Numbered from the stretch's first letter, positions 44,677 through 53,552 are shown. The stretch: 64,000 nt of DNA from [Mycobacterium] zoologicum (GCF_020172665.1 NZ_CP083985.1:31060-95059); one strand, 5' to 3'. Program-made: numbers and translations. Notes: generated by a model from the sequence alone, not told the origin.

Positions 44677-44746
44677 GGACATATCGGCCCCATCAGGTGG
44701 ACATCTACGGCCACCGGATGGACAGATAGGGACACCGGGCAGACAC
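44677..44746. promoter_or_regulatory. Helically phased GGACA repeats in the divergent promoter
   Basis: GGACA-like boxes start at 44677, 44699, 44720, 44730 and 44741 (the last is AGACA). The spacings of 22, 21, 10 and 11 bp are multiples of one helical turn. They lie between the SCO3933-type operon and the XRE gene, so they are probably operator boxes on one DNA face. Confidence 0.55.
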
Positions 44747-44853
44747 GCACCCATCGGCGAGGTGTCCGGGGGTGATTTCGGCGTCAGATGTGGCCGCGTT
44801 CGCTACTGTGAATGCCGCGATCCGCCGATCACTGGGGAGGAACACCGGGGGCC

Positions 44854-45681
44854 ATGGCAGCATCGACGTCCATCCGCGATCCCGCGTCCGGTGCCCGGCT
44901 CACCGATGCCCTCGCTGCCAAGCAGATGACCGTGCCGCAGCTTGCCAGCAAGGCCGGGGTGTCGATGAAGTCGATCCGGCGCTGGCTCAAAGGGGAACCG
45001 ATCAACCGGGCAGCCGCCTACGCTGTCGCGCAAGCCCTCGAAGTTCCCGTATGGGATATCTGGCCGGACCTGGGACCAACCAATACGCCCACCACGGCGG
45101 TGACAGTCGATGGTGGCGAAGCCGAGGCGGCGTTGCCGGTGGCCGATCACGGCATCATCGACGCATTCGTATCCCGCGCGGAGTTGACGCGTGCCTATCC
45201 GCCCGCGGAAATACTGGCCGAAGCCACGCGAGTGCAGGTCATGGGGTTATCACTGAACCAGGTCGTGCAATCGGTCTCCGACCGGCAGCTGCGGGCAGCG
45301 CTTGACGGCGGTCTTGAGCTGCAATGCCTGTTTTTGCAGCCCTACAGCCGTTACGTCAGCGACCGAGAAGCCGAAGAAGCTCACGCTGCCGGAGTCTTGT
45401 CGCAGCTGACCGCAACCAACATCGACACTCTCAAACGCGCCCGCCGCCACCTGCCAGCCGAGATGGCGCACCGGTTGCAGTTGCGCACCTACGATGCGCC
45501 GCTACGGTTCCATATCATGGTGGTCGACGACTCACTGGCGCTCGTCCAGCTCTACCTACCGACCGCACGCGGCACCGAATCACCCGCACTCGTGCTTCGA
45601 CCCACCACCGCACCACCGGATCTGTTCACCGAATTCGCCACCGTCTTCGCCGACGCCTGGGCCACCGGAAACGAGGTGTAA
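44854..45681 (+). CDS. XRE-type regulator with DUF5919 domain
   Basis: The 275-residue protein has an N-terminal helix-turn-helix (LTDALAAKQMTVPQLASKAGVSMKSIRRWLKGEPINRAAAYAVAQAL, about residues 16-64). It continues with a DUF5919 region (RAELTRAYPPAEILAEATRVQVMGLSLNQVV..., about 110-270) that resembles a degenerate phospholipase-D-like fold. ATG 44854 lies 14 nt after GGGGAGG. It is followed after 3 nt by the IMPase-like gene. It is likely the element's main regulator, sensing through its C-terminal domain. Confidence 0.75.
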   Translation: MAASTSIRDPASGARLTDALAAKQMTVPQLASKAGVSMKSIRRWLKGEPINRAAAYAVAQALEVPVWDIWPDLGPTNTPTTAVTVDGGEAEAALPVADHGIIDAFVSRAELTRAYPPAEILAEATRVQVMGLSLNQVVQSVSDRQLRAALDGGLELQCLFLQPYSRYVSDREAEEAHAAGVLSQLTATNIDTLKRARRHLPAEMAHRLQLRTYDAPLRFHIMVVDDSLALVQLYLPTARGTESPALVLRPTTAPPDLFTEFATVFADAWATGNEV

Positions 45682-45684
45682 CCG

Positions 45685-46536
45685 TTGACCAGCCCAACTC
45701 CAGACCGCGCCCAGCTCGACCGCTATCAGCAGATCGCCTTGCAGGCGGTGTCCATCGGCACCCGCACCTTGGCCGACGCGCACGGGCCAGGCCGCATCAC
45801 CGACAAAACCGACCGCGACATCGTCACCGAAACCGACTTCCACGTTCAGCAGGCCGTCATGCGCCACCTCTCGGCCGCAACACCCGAGACGGTGTTTCTC
45901 GGCGAAGAACAGACCGGCCAGATCGCAGACGATGCCCTGCCGCAGATCACCCCAGCCGAGTTCAGTGACGCCCCACTTGCCTGGGTGCTCGACCCGATCG
46001 ACGGCACCAGCAACTACGCCCACGGCATCCCCCTACATGCGGTCTCACTGGCCCTGGCCTGCTTCGGTGAGCCGGCCGTCGCCGTCACCGCCATCCCCGC
46101 CCTCAACAGCACCTACCACGCCACCCGCGGCGGCGGCGCCTTCTGCAACAGCCAACCCACCCGCGTACGCAACACCACCGACCTGCGCAAGGCCATCGTC
46201 AGCATCAACGACTACGCCACCGGCGACAACGCCGAGACGAAGAATCGGCGGCGCCTGGCCATCACCGCAGCACTCATCCCCGCCGTCGAACGCATCCGCA
46301 TGTTCGGTGCCGCCACCATCGACCTCGCATTCGTCGCCGCCGGCCTCACCGACGCCGCCATCCTCGACACCAACAAGCCCTGGGACACCGCCGCCGGAGT
46401 TCTCCTCGCCCGCGAAGCCGGGGCCACCGTCACCGATCTCAGCGGACACCCACACACCGCCACCGGTGCCAGCACCCTCGCCGCCGCCCCAGCCATCGCC
46501 GCCCAACTCACACAGCTCACCGCCCAACCACGCTGA
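45685..46536 (+). CDS. Inositol-monophosphatase-family protein
   Basis: The 283-residue enzyme has the metal-binding motifs GEE (73-75), [11 protein letters not shown] (100-110) and a C-terminal [15 protein letters not shown] (about 233), so it should be active on a sugar or nucleotide phosphate (inositol phosphate, PAP or fructose bisphosphate). The TTG at 45685 is the start, with a GAGGTG site overlapping the preceding gene's end. Tight coupling to the XRE-DUF5919 regulator in a mobile element is unusual for a housekeeping phosphatase and suggests a signal-molecule role. Confidence 0.82.
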   Translation: MTSPTPDRAQLDRYQQIALQAVSIGTRTLADAHGPGRITDKTDRDIVTETDFHVQQAVMRHLSAATPETVFLGEEQTGQIADDALPQITPAEFSDAPLAWVLDPIDGTSNYAHGIPLHAVSLALACFGEPAVAVTAIPALNSTYHATRGGGAFCNSQPTRVRNTTDLRKAIVSINDYATGDNAETKNRRRLAITAALIPAVERIRMFGAATIDLAFVAAGLTDAAILDTNKPWDTAAGVLLAREAGATVTDLSGHPHTATGASTLAAAPAIAAQLTQLTAQPR

Positions 46537-46548
46537 CCACACTGCGCT

Positions 46549-46795
46549 GGTGGCCGGCTCCCTCCGGGCTTCGCTCCGCTCCCTTGCGCTACCGTCCGCT
46601 GGCGCTCCCGTCCGCGCCGGTCGCTGCGCTACACCCTGTGTCCGCCGGCCACAACACACCCCCGCCCACGGCCAGGGCGGACCCCACGAGCAAGACAGCC
46701 AGCACTCACGCTGCGCCCAGGGTGCTGGCACCGTCACCGGCTGCGTGGCACCCCGAGAAACTGACCCTGACCTCGGCTGTGAGAACTTTCTTTAC
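46549..46795. other. Element right flank, no gene recognised
   Basis: This G+C-rich stretch after the IMPase gene contains TGGCCGGC near 46551 and its complement GCCGGCCA near 46643 as a distant inverted repeat. No coding sense is seen. It may hold the element's right end, but no att core was identified. Confidence 0.3.
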
Positions 46796-46796
46796 T

Positions 46797-46953
46797 GCTA
46801 TCGAGTTCACCGCCGGCGAGGAGATGCTCACCGAAGTTTCGTGCAAGTTCCGATCCGAAGCGGTGTCCGCCCAACTGGCCACCGTCGGGCTGGAGCGCAC
46901 CCGGTGCTGGACCGACGACGCCGGCGACTTCGGTCTCGCACTGGCGGTGAAGC
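46797..46953 (+). pseudogene. egtD: egtD 3' fragment
   Basis: About 52 residues, [16 protein letters not shown] then [17 protein letters not shown], match the C-terminus of EgtD, the histidine N-methyltransferase of ergothioneine synthesis. The rest of the gene is absent from the window, and the stop is lost. It is debris next to the integrative element. Confidence 0.7.
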
Positions 46954-47157
46954 AGTCGCCATGCGTGCCGGCCGAAGCGCACCGCAGGGATTGTGCGATG
47001 TGCGCCTTGATCACCACGGTCACCACCGACCAGTCGGCCCCGGTGATCACCGGCCAGCGATTGCGCAAAGGGGCATGTGGCTCCCCACGTGGGGCGGCCC
47101 GGATGATCGGTGACACCCTGGCCACTGTGGCGCGGCCGCACTGACCGGAGGCGACGG

Positions 47158-47519
47158 CCAGGCCTCTGCTGCGGGCGGACTCGGCGTTCTACGGCTATCC
47201 GACCGTGGCGGCGGCGCTACGCGGTGGCGCCGACGTATCGGTCACCGTGCGGCTGGACCCCAAGGTCAAGGCCCGCCACCGCCCCGATCGGCGGCTATGC
47301 CGGGATTCCCATCGCATACACCGACACGATCTCCGACGAAGACGCTCGACAGTGAATTTCACGCGCCGAGGTCGCCGGATCGAATTCAGCGCGTTCTGCT
47401 CCCGCAAGACCGGCGAGCAGGTTCCGGGCCGGTTGGTGGTGCGCCGCATCCCCGACCGCAATCCCAGCAGCGAACAAGGGCAGGCCACCTTGTTCGACAG
47501 CTGGCGAAGAAACCGATGA
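47158..47519 (+). pseudogene. IS1380-type transposase remnant
   Basis: LLRADSAFYGYPTVAAALRGGADVSVTVRLDPKVKA, then, after frameshifts, IPIAYTDTISDEDA and EQVPGRLVVRRIPDRN...QGQATLFDSW follow the middle of IS1380-family transposases. At least two frame changes and missing ends make it dead. No inverted repeats were found. Confidence 0.75.
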
Positions 47520-47652
47520 CGCCGAACGGCACACGTTGATGCAGGTCATACCGGCTCCAGTTCGGTTGGCCTACAAGCTGTTCAGCCAGCGCCAGTCCAC
47601 CCGCGAAGCCGCCGCGATCCGCAGCTGACCCATCGTCAACGCGGGCGCTGCA

Positions 47653-48276
47653 TCACCGTACGGCGTAGTCGTGGATGTGGGTGATCACAGCGTCCAGGGC
47701 GGCTTCGAGGGCGCTGGTGTCGTGTTGGGCCTGCGCGAGGACGAGCCCGCCCTGCAGCGCCGCCAGCAGGGCAAGGGACAGCGCGGTGGCGTCGGCCTCC
47801 GGCCGCAGGGTTCCGTTGTCGACCATGGCGGCCAGGCTGGCGCGAATCGCTTCGGACCACGCGATGAACCCGGCGGCCAGCGCTTCGCGCGCCCACGGAT
47901 GATCGTCGGACAGCTCGCTGGACAGGCTCCCCAGCGGACAGCCCCCGGCCCCGTTCTGCCGGCGGGCGACGTCGACCACCACGTCGCACCAGGCCCGCAG
48001 CGCCTCGAGGCTGTCGATGGCCAGCAACGGCGCCTGATGGGACATGATCGCCTCGGCCTGGAACTCGATGACCGCTCGCGTGAGGTCGTCCTTGCCGGCG
48101 AAGTAGTGATAGATCTGCGACGAGCTGACCCCGGCGGCGTCGCGGACGGCGGGGGTGCTGGTGCCCGCGACGCCGTGCCGGTACATCAGGTCGGCCGCGG
48201 CCGCGACGATCCGCTCGCGCGTCGCGCGCCCTTTCCGGGTGCTGGGCGCCTCCCGAGGCACCGCGCGTGTCGGCAT
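47653..48276 (-). CDS. TetR-family regulator
   Basis: The 207-residue protein has a helix-turn-helix (TRERIVAAAADLMYRHGVAGTSTPAVRDAAGVSSSQIYHYFAGKDDL, about residues 19-63) and a ligand domain with GGCPLGSLSSEL (about 110-121), typical of the subfamily that controls SDR/NmrA-type genes. It is divergent from the SDR and NmrA genes, with a clear inverted repeat between them. Confidence 0.88.
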   Translation of the reverse strand: MPTRAVPREAPSTRKGRATRERIVAAAADLMYRHGVAGTSTPAVRDAAGVSSSQIYHYFAGKDDLTRAVIEFQAEAIMSHQAPLLAIDSLEALRAWCDVVVDVARRQNGAGGCPLGSLSSELSDDHPWAREALAAGFIAWSEAIRASLAAMVDNGTLRPEADATALSLALLAALQGGLVLAQAQHDTSALEAALDAVITHIHDYAVR

Positions 48277-48307
48277 CGAACCCCTTCAAGACTGGACTGG
48301 ACTTGAC

Positions 48308-48337
48308 TATCCAATCCTATCGCGCCTAGATTGGATA
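48308..48337. promoter_or_regulatory. Operator between tetR and SDR
   Basis: A perfect inverted repeat TATCCAATC-N12-GATTGGATA lies midway between the divergent tetR and SDR starts. A further CTCAATCC follows at 48339-48346. This is the expected binding site for the TetR protein encoded at 47653. Confidence 0.75.
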
Positions 48338-48367
48338 CCTCAATCCATTTTAGGCGGGAGTAACAGG

Positions 48368-49083
48368 ATGAGTACTGACTTGACACCGGTGCTGATCACC
48401 GGTGAACCTCGGGCATCGGGCGGGCGACTGCGCAACTGTTCAGCCAGCGCGGTACCACCGTGATCATCACCGGCCGCGACGAGGCCCGCGGCAAGGAAAT
48501 CGCCGCCGAGACCGGCCGGCGCTTCATCCGCGCCGATCTGGCCGCACCCGAGGAGGTGCGACGCCTGGCCGTCGAGGCCGGCGAGGTGGACGTGCTGGTC
48601 AACAACGCCGGCTGCTGGGATTTGGGACCGACCGCCGAGACCACCGACGCGGCGTTCGACGCGATGAACGCGGTGAACGTACGCGCCTCGTTCTTCCTCA
48701 CCGCGGCACTGGCCTCGCCGATGGCCGCACGCGGTCACGGAGCGATCGTGAACGTCTCCACCATGGTCGCCGCACGGGGCGCTGCCGGCATGGCCGCCTA
48801 CGGGGCGAGCAAGGCGGCCCTGGAGGCGTTGACCCGCTCGTGGGCTGCTGAATTCGGACCGGCCGGTGTGCGCGTCAACGCCGTCGCGCTCCGACCGAGC
48901 CGCACTGAGGTCACCCAGAGCATGGGCGACATGCTCGACACCCTCGCCGCCGCCAGCCCGCTCGGTCGCCCGAACGAGCCCGGCGAGGTCGCCCGCGTTA
49001 TCGCCTACCTCGCCGGCGAGGAAGCCCGGCCGATCACCGGAACCGTTCTCGCCGTTGACGCGGGCCGAGTCGCCACGCTCTGA
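48368..49083 (+). pseudogene. Short-chain dehydrogenase/reductase, broken by one missing base
   Basis: ATG 48368 follows a ribosome site (GGGAG) and encodes MSTDLTPVLITG. The sequence GGTGAACC at 48401-48408 then breaks the frame; one extra G would restore the normal SDR motif TGGTSGIG. From about 48411 to 49083 the other frame is a full SDR with VNNAG, active-site YGASK and the C-terminal PITGTVLAVDAG. The gene is either a very young pseudogene or a base-calling error. A late start at GTG 48460 would lack the nucleotide-binding loop. Confidence 0.8.
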
Positions 49084-49122
49084 CCGCCTCGTGCGCAGCT
49101 GACCCCATTCGAAAGGAACATC

Positions 49123-49974
49123 ATGATTCTTGTCACCGGCGCGACCGGCAACGTCGGATCAGAGGCCGTACGACTGCTGTCCGCGCGGCACCATCCCACC
49201 CGGGCACTGGTCCGTGACCCGTCCCGCGTGGCGCAACGCGATGCACTCGACGGCGAGATCGAGTTTGTCATCGGCGATTTCGATCGTCCGGACACGCTCG
49301 ACGCGGCCCTGGACGGTATCTGCACCGTCATCCTGGTGAGCCCGGCCGCGCCAGTCCAAGAGATCGCGGTCATCGACAGCGCCGTCCGGCAGGGGGTGAG
49401 GCACATTGTCAAGGTCAGCAGTAAGGCGTCGTCCGATTCCCCGGTCGAGCGGCGGCGGGGCCAGGCGCGGATCGAGGCGCATCTGGAGTCCACCGGCCTG
49501 GCGCACACACTGCTACGGCCCAATGCGTACCTGCAGAACCTGCTCGCGATGGCGCCGGTGATCCGGCAGACGGGGGGCTTTGTGATGTCGGCCGGCGACG
49601 GACAGGTCGGGATGATCGACGCCCGGGACGTCGCCGCCGGCGCGACCGCGGTCGCCGTCGCGCCGAGCGCGCACGCGGGCTGCGTCTACTGGTTGAGCGG
49701 CCCCGACCTGATCACCTACGCCGAGATCTCAAAAGAACTGACCGCCACGCTGGGACACGAGGTCGAGTACCGCCGGATCGGACCCGACGAGCATCGGGCC
49801 GTGATGATCGCGGCCGGTGTTCCCGAAGCGGTGGCGTCCTCGAACGCCCAGGCGTTCGGGCTCATCGCCGAGGGCGATGCGGCATGGCTGACCGACGACG
49901 TGGCGACGCTCACCGGCACCGCGCCACGCAGCCTGGGCGCCTTCATCGCCGAATACGCACCCGTGTTCGCCTGA
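49123..49974 (+). CDS. NmrA-like NAD(P)-binding protein
   Basis: The 283-residue atypical SDR begins ILVTGATGNVGSEAVRLL and carries the pattern of NmrA/quinone-reductase-like (QOR2 type) proteins, with HIVKVSSKASSDSPV near residue 93. It lies 39 nt after the SDR gene, behind the same TetR operator. It may sense or reduce redox compounds; the substrate is unknown. Confidence 0.85.
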   Translation: MILVTGATGNVGSEAVRLLSARHHPTRALVRDPSRVAQRDALDGEIEFVIGDFDRPDTLDAALDGICTVILVSPAAPVQEIAVIDSAVRQGVRHIVKVSSKASSDSPVERRRGQARIEAHLESTGLAHTLLRPNAYLQNLLAMAPVIRQTGGFVMSAGDGQVGMIDARDVAAGATAVAVAPSAHAGCVYWLSGPDLITYAEISKELTATLGHEVEYRRIGPDEHRAVMIAAGVPEAVASSNAQAFGLIAEGDAAWLTDDVATLTGTAPRSLGAFIAEYAPVFA

Positions 49975-50169
49975 GCTGGGCAAACGCCGCTACGGGACAC
50001 CTCATACGCTCCGGTCAGCCATATCCAGCCCATCGGCATCGCAGGCATCGCTGCGCGGAGGCCCTGCCGCCACGAATTGGCGGACCGCCGACTACCGGCA
50101 AAGGTGCACTAGCACAGGCAGCTTTCGATCCATGCCGGCTACCTGCATTGCAGCGACTGGTTTCATTGA

Positions 50170-51117
50170 TCAGGGTGGTCCTACGACAAGCGCTTCACTC
50201 GTGGCTCGAGAAACGCACGGCATCAGGTAGCTGTCACGTTCGGCTTCCTCAAGGTAAACATCGCGATGGTCGACTTGGCCGGAAACGAGACGCAACTTGC
50301 ATGTGCCGCATGTGCCGCTTTCGCACGATGACTTGACTGGTAGTCCTGCCAAACGCAGAGCGTCCAGTAGCGTCTGGGTAGACGCCACGTCGATGGTTTG
50401 ATTGGTCGGCTGCCACGCTACGGAGAACGGCGAGCTTGACATGCCCAGAGAGTTGACTCCCTGGAAATTTTCAAAATGCACGCGGCTGGGTCGCCAGTGC
50501 ATCGTGAGGGCGCGGACATCGTCCATCAATGCGGTCGGCCCGCAGCAATAGACGTGGGTGTCCTTGGGTTCGGCAAGATACGGCCACAGATCGAACCGGC
50601 CGTCGGTGTCGCTATGGTGCACCAGGCTCTCCAGCCTGGGGGGCAGCTGAAGCACGTCATCACGATAGGCCGAATTAGCCCGAGTCTTCGTCAGGTAGAT
50701 GAACCGCCCCCAAGTGCCGGCTGTCTTCACAACCTCTAACGCCATGCTGCGTATGGCTGTGATACCTATTCCTCCGGCGATGAAGAGATAGGTGGGTGAC
50801 GGTACTAATTGGAATGTGTTGCGCGGCGGTGAGATTACCAGCCGGTCACCTTGTTTGGTCTGATCGATGAGATCGACTGACGCTCGACGTCCGGTCGTGT
50901 CACGATTCACACTGATGGCGTAGCGGTCGTCACGGCCGGGTGGATCGGTCAGTGAGTAGCTGCGTACCGAACCGTTTGGTGTGCGAACGGTGATATGCGC
51001 TCCCGCCGTGAAAGGCGCGAGGGCCTGCAGCCCGTCCGGTATGAGCTCGAAACGCCAGATCGATTCTGCCAGACGCGTCTTGGTCGCGATCACCACGGCG
51101 ATTTCCGGTTCGGCCAC
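50170..51117 (-). CDS. Phthalate-dioxygenase-type reductase (flavin, NAD, 2Fe-2S)
   Basis: The 315-residue protein has an FMN/FAD domain (RSYSLTDPPG, about residue 56), an NAD domain (FIAGGIGITAIRSM, about 114; CCGPTALMDDV, about 190) and a C-terminal plant-type [2Fe-2S] domain (SCESGTCGTCKLRLVSGQ...LMPCVSR). It passes electrons from NAD(P)H to an oxygenase or other acceptor. GTG 51117 overlaps the stop of the MOSC gene (TAGTG), so the two should be a functional pair. A longer start at 51180 would run into that gene. Confidence 0.87.
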   Translation of the reverse strand: MAEPEIAVVIATKTRLAESIWRFELIPDGLQALAPFTAGAHITVRTPNGSVRSYSLTDPPGRDDRYAISVNRDTTGRRASVDLIDQTKQGDRLVISPPRNTFQLVPSPTYLFIAGGIGITAIRSMALEVVKTAGTWGRFIYLTKTRANSAYRDDVLQLPPRLESLVHHSDTDGRFDLWPYLAEPKDTHVYCCGPTALMDDVRALTMHWRPSRVHFENFQGVNSLGMSSSPFSVAWQPTNQTIDVASTQTLLDALRLAGLPVKSSCESGTCGTCKLRLVSGQVDHRDVYLEEAERDSYLMPCVSRATSEALVVGPP

Positions 51118-52022
51118 TAGGGCACCGTCTTTCTTGCGGGCCTCGATACGAGGTCTGTGGAAGGAACTCCCCGGGAGCACGAGGCCAGATCATTGTCGTC
51201 GCACGAAGCGATCATGACCGGGTCGTCTTGGCGCAGCACCGCGCCTTTCGTTACCTCGGCCCAGATCCCGAAGTTGGCGTGACCGTAGTGTTCAACGAGC
51301 AACTTGGGGACGGCCAGGTCGCGAGCCGCCGTGGATGGATTGACTTCAGTTGCGGCGCATCGAGGAATGGCTGCCAGCCCTCGCAGCCGGACAGCACCGA
51401 TGGAAAAATCTTTATCGACGAGCGCAGCTTCAGCAAAAGCAGGCGTTCCTTCGATATAGATATTCGCACGGAATCGACGGTGGTCGATGTCGTGTTCGCT
51501 TCTGCGCGAGAGATCGCGGATCGACTCGAGGTTAATGACCGACACCGCGTTCATGAAGGCGTCCGAAAAGATTGCCGCGTCGGTAAACCGACGATCGGGT
51601 TCGCGCGCCAGGATCGGCCCTGCTTCATCCGGGCAGTCGAGCATCCGCGCGAAGAACCGCTCTACCGCTCGCTTACCCGCTGATGTCGTCACATCTGCGA
51701 CTAACACAACGTGCTGGCGTACCCTAACTTCCAGGATTTGGGTGTCGACATCGAGATATGTTGTGACACCAGCTAGTCGATCCTCTTTGAGTAGTACGAA
51801 AAAATTGCTCTTGTGGACGGCCTTGTCGCTGCCACAACGGTATTCGCCGTCCGGTCTGGCTAATGCCCATTCGCGATCATGGGGAAAACCGTGTCCGGCG
51901 TGCACAGCAACCGAGGACACCGTTTGAGCAGTGAGTCCTTTGAGGGGGTAGACCGCAAGTTCATGAACAGACGCCGCAGCGCTGCCGATCCTGCGGTCGG
52001 TGCGGTCACGAGTTGCGGGCAT
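51117..52022 (-). CDS. MOSC-domain protein (mARC/YcbX-like)
   Basis: The 301-residue protein has an N-terminal MOSC_N region (VHELAVYPLKGLTAQTVSS, about residue 19) and a MOSC domain with RRFRANIYIEG (about 182) and IPRCAATEVNPSTAARD (about 216-232). The Cys there matches the molybdenum-ligand position of YcbX and mARC. Those enzymes reduce N-hydroxylated compounds with electrons from a partner. The coupled reductase downstream would be that partner. Confidence 0.8.
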   Translation of the reverse strand: MPATRDRTDRRIGSAAASVHELAVYPLKGLTAQTVSSVAVHAGHGFPHDREWALARPDGEYRCGSDKAVHKSNFFVLLKEDRLAGVTTYLDVDTQILEVRVRQHVVLVADVTTSAGKRAVERFFARMLDCPDEAGPILAREPDRRFTDAAIFSDAFMNAVSVINLESIRDLSRRSEHDIDHRRFRANIYIEGTPAFAEAALVDKDFSIGAVRLRGLAAIPRCAATEVNPSTAARDLAVPKLLVEHYGHANFGIWAEVTKGAVLRQDDPVMIASCDDNDLASCSRGVPSTDLVSRPARKTVP

Positions 52023-52084
52023 CGCGTGCCGTCCTTTTCGGTAGCAGCTGAGGATGCAGCGGCGACGTAGGTGTGAAGAATGCG

Positions 52085-52942
52085 CTAGCTCCCCGCGAAG
52101 GTGCTGTGCAGCAGCTTCGCGGTGGCGTCGGCGATCGCGTCGGCTTCCTCTTCGAGGGCGAAGTGGCCGGTATCAAGCAGGATCACCGTGGCGTCGGGCA
52201 CGTCTCGTTGATAAGCCTGGGCTCCGGGGGGGATGAAGAACGGATCGTTCTTGCCCCACACGGCCAGCAGTTTGGGTTGGCGGCGCCCTAGCCAGGCTTG
52301 CCAGTCGGGGTAGCGGGGCGGGTTGTTCTGGTAGTCCCAGAGCAGGGCTTTCATGTAGTCGGCGCGCCCGGGCAGGTCGATAACCCGCTGGTCGGCGAAG
52401 GCTTGCTCGGAATCGATGTGTTCGGGGTCGCGGGCACCGGCCTGCCATTGCATCTGGGTGCCAGGCAGGCTGACGAACTCATCGACAGCACGTTGGCCGG
52501 ACTCGCGGTCGTTCCACCAGTCGGCCAGCGCGGCGACGCCGGGTCCGAAGCCGTCGGTGTAGGCGTTGCCGTTCTGGGTGACGATCGCGCGGACCCGCCG
52601 GTCGTGATCCAGCGCGATCCGAAAGCCCACGGGTGCACCGAAGTCGAACATGTAGAGGGCGTAGTCCTGGATGCCGAGGGCGTCGATGGCGGCGGCGGTG
52701 ACCGTGGCCAGGCGGTCGAAGGTCGGCGGCTCCGGCAGCGGGTCAGAAAGCCCGAAGCCTGGATAGTCGATAGCGACGGTATGCCAGTTGGGCGCGAGGC
52801 GATCGATGAGGCGGACGTAGGCGCGGGCGCTCGACGGGTATCCCGGCAGCAGCACCAGTGTGGGCCGGTCGGGGTCGCCGGCTTCGCGGACGGAGACCTG
52901 CAGGCCGTCGATGGTGAGTATGCGGTGACGGATTGCGGGCAT
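52085..52942 (-). CDS. Alpha/beta hydrolase of the duplicated module (copy 1)
   Basis: The 285-residue protein has VLLPGYPSSARAY (oxyanion region), DYPGFGLSDPLPEPPTFDRLA, the elbow MFDFGAPVGF (about residues 96-105, Asp as nucleophile) and a C-terminal LDTGHFALEEE with the His. An Asp nucleophile suggests a dehalogenase or epoxide hydrolase mechanism. By eye about three quarters of residues match the copy at 56616. It follows the 4-TM gene in the same direction. Confidence 0.85.
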   Translation of the reverse strand: MPAIRHRILTIDGLQVSVREAGDPDRPTLVLLPGYPSSARAYVRLIDRLAPNWHTVAIDYPGFGLSDPLPEPPTFDRLATVTAAAIDALGIQDYALYMFDFGAPVGFRIALDHDRRVRAIVTQNGNAYTDGFGPGVAALADWWNDRESGQRAVDEFVSLPGTQMQWQAGARDPEHIDSEQAFADQRVIDLPGRADYMKALLWDYQNNPPRYPDWQAWLGRRQPKLLAVWGKNDPFFIPPGAQAYQRDVPDATVILLDTGHFALEEEADAIADATAKLLHSTFAGS

Positions 52943-52968
52943 CGTGGTGCTCCTTGTCGTGGTGGGGG

Positions 52969-53552
52969 TCAGCGGGTGGTGGACGGCCGGCGGCCGGCCG
53001 GGGTGGTGGCATCAGCGCCGAGCAGGATCAGCGCGATCGGCAGTCCGACCAGCAGCGCGTGGTCGATGAGGAAGGCGATGTAGTAGCCGTTGAGGAACTG
53101 CTCGTGCGCGGACCGACCGAGCGGCAGAACGACGGTGTTCATGAACAGCCAAATCGCGGCGCCGTAGGCCAGGCCGACCGTAACGGCGGCCGCCGCGGTG
53201 CGCACCCGGGGGCGATCGCGATGGCGTAGGCGACGACGAAGCCGGCCGACAGTGCCAGGTGCATCCCAAGACCCAGCGCGGCGTAACCAACACCGGCCCA
53301 TCCCGAGGTGAAGGCGGCGTCGCCGGCCAGGCCGCTGGCGATGTACTGGAGGAGGCTCTCGAAGTTGTAGCGGTGCGCGACCAACACGTAGGCCACGAAG
53401 GCGAACGCCGCATCGCCACCGGCGGTGGCCACGGTGGCCACGACGATCCGTTGCCAGGGCCGCATCCGAGCACGCACGGAATTGTCGACAGCGGCCGTGG
53501 CGGCTGCCGGACGTGAAGATGTCTGGTTGACCGTGCGCTTTTGGGTGCTCAT
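52969..53552 (-). pseudogene. 4-TM membrane protein of the duplicated module (copy 1), frameshifted
   Basis: ATG 53552 starts MSTQKRTVNQTSS and continues through helices GGDAAFAFVAYVLVA, YNFESLLQYIASGLAGDAAFTSG and LGMHLALSAGFVVAYAIAIAP. The frame breaks at a run of five G (53208-53212), and the rest (GLAYGAAIWLFMNTVVLPLG... to stop at 52969) is in another frame. The intact paralogue at 57520 shows that one base is missing. Its function is unknown. Confidence 0.8.

Noticed and set aside
46549..46650. TGGCCGGC/GCCGGCCA inverted repeat as the element's att site
   Set aside because: Such G+C-rich 8-mers are expected by chance here, and no copy was found at the left end near the integrase.
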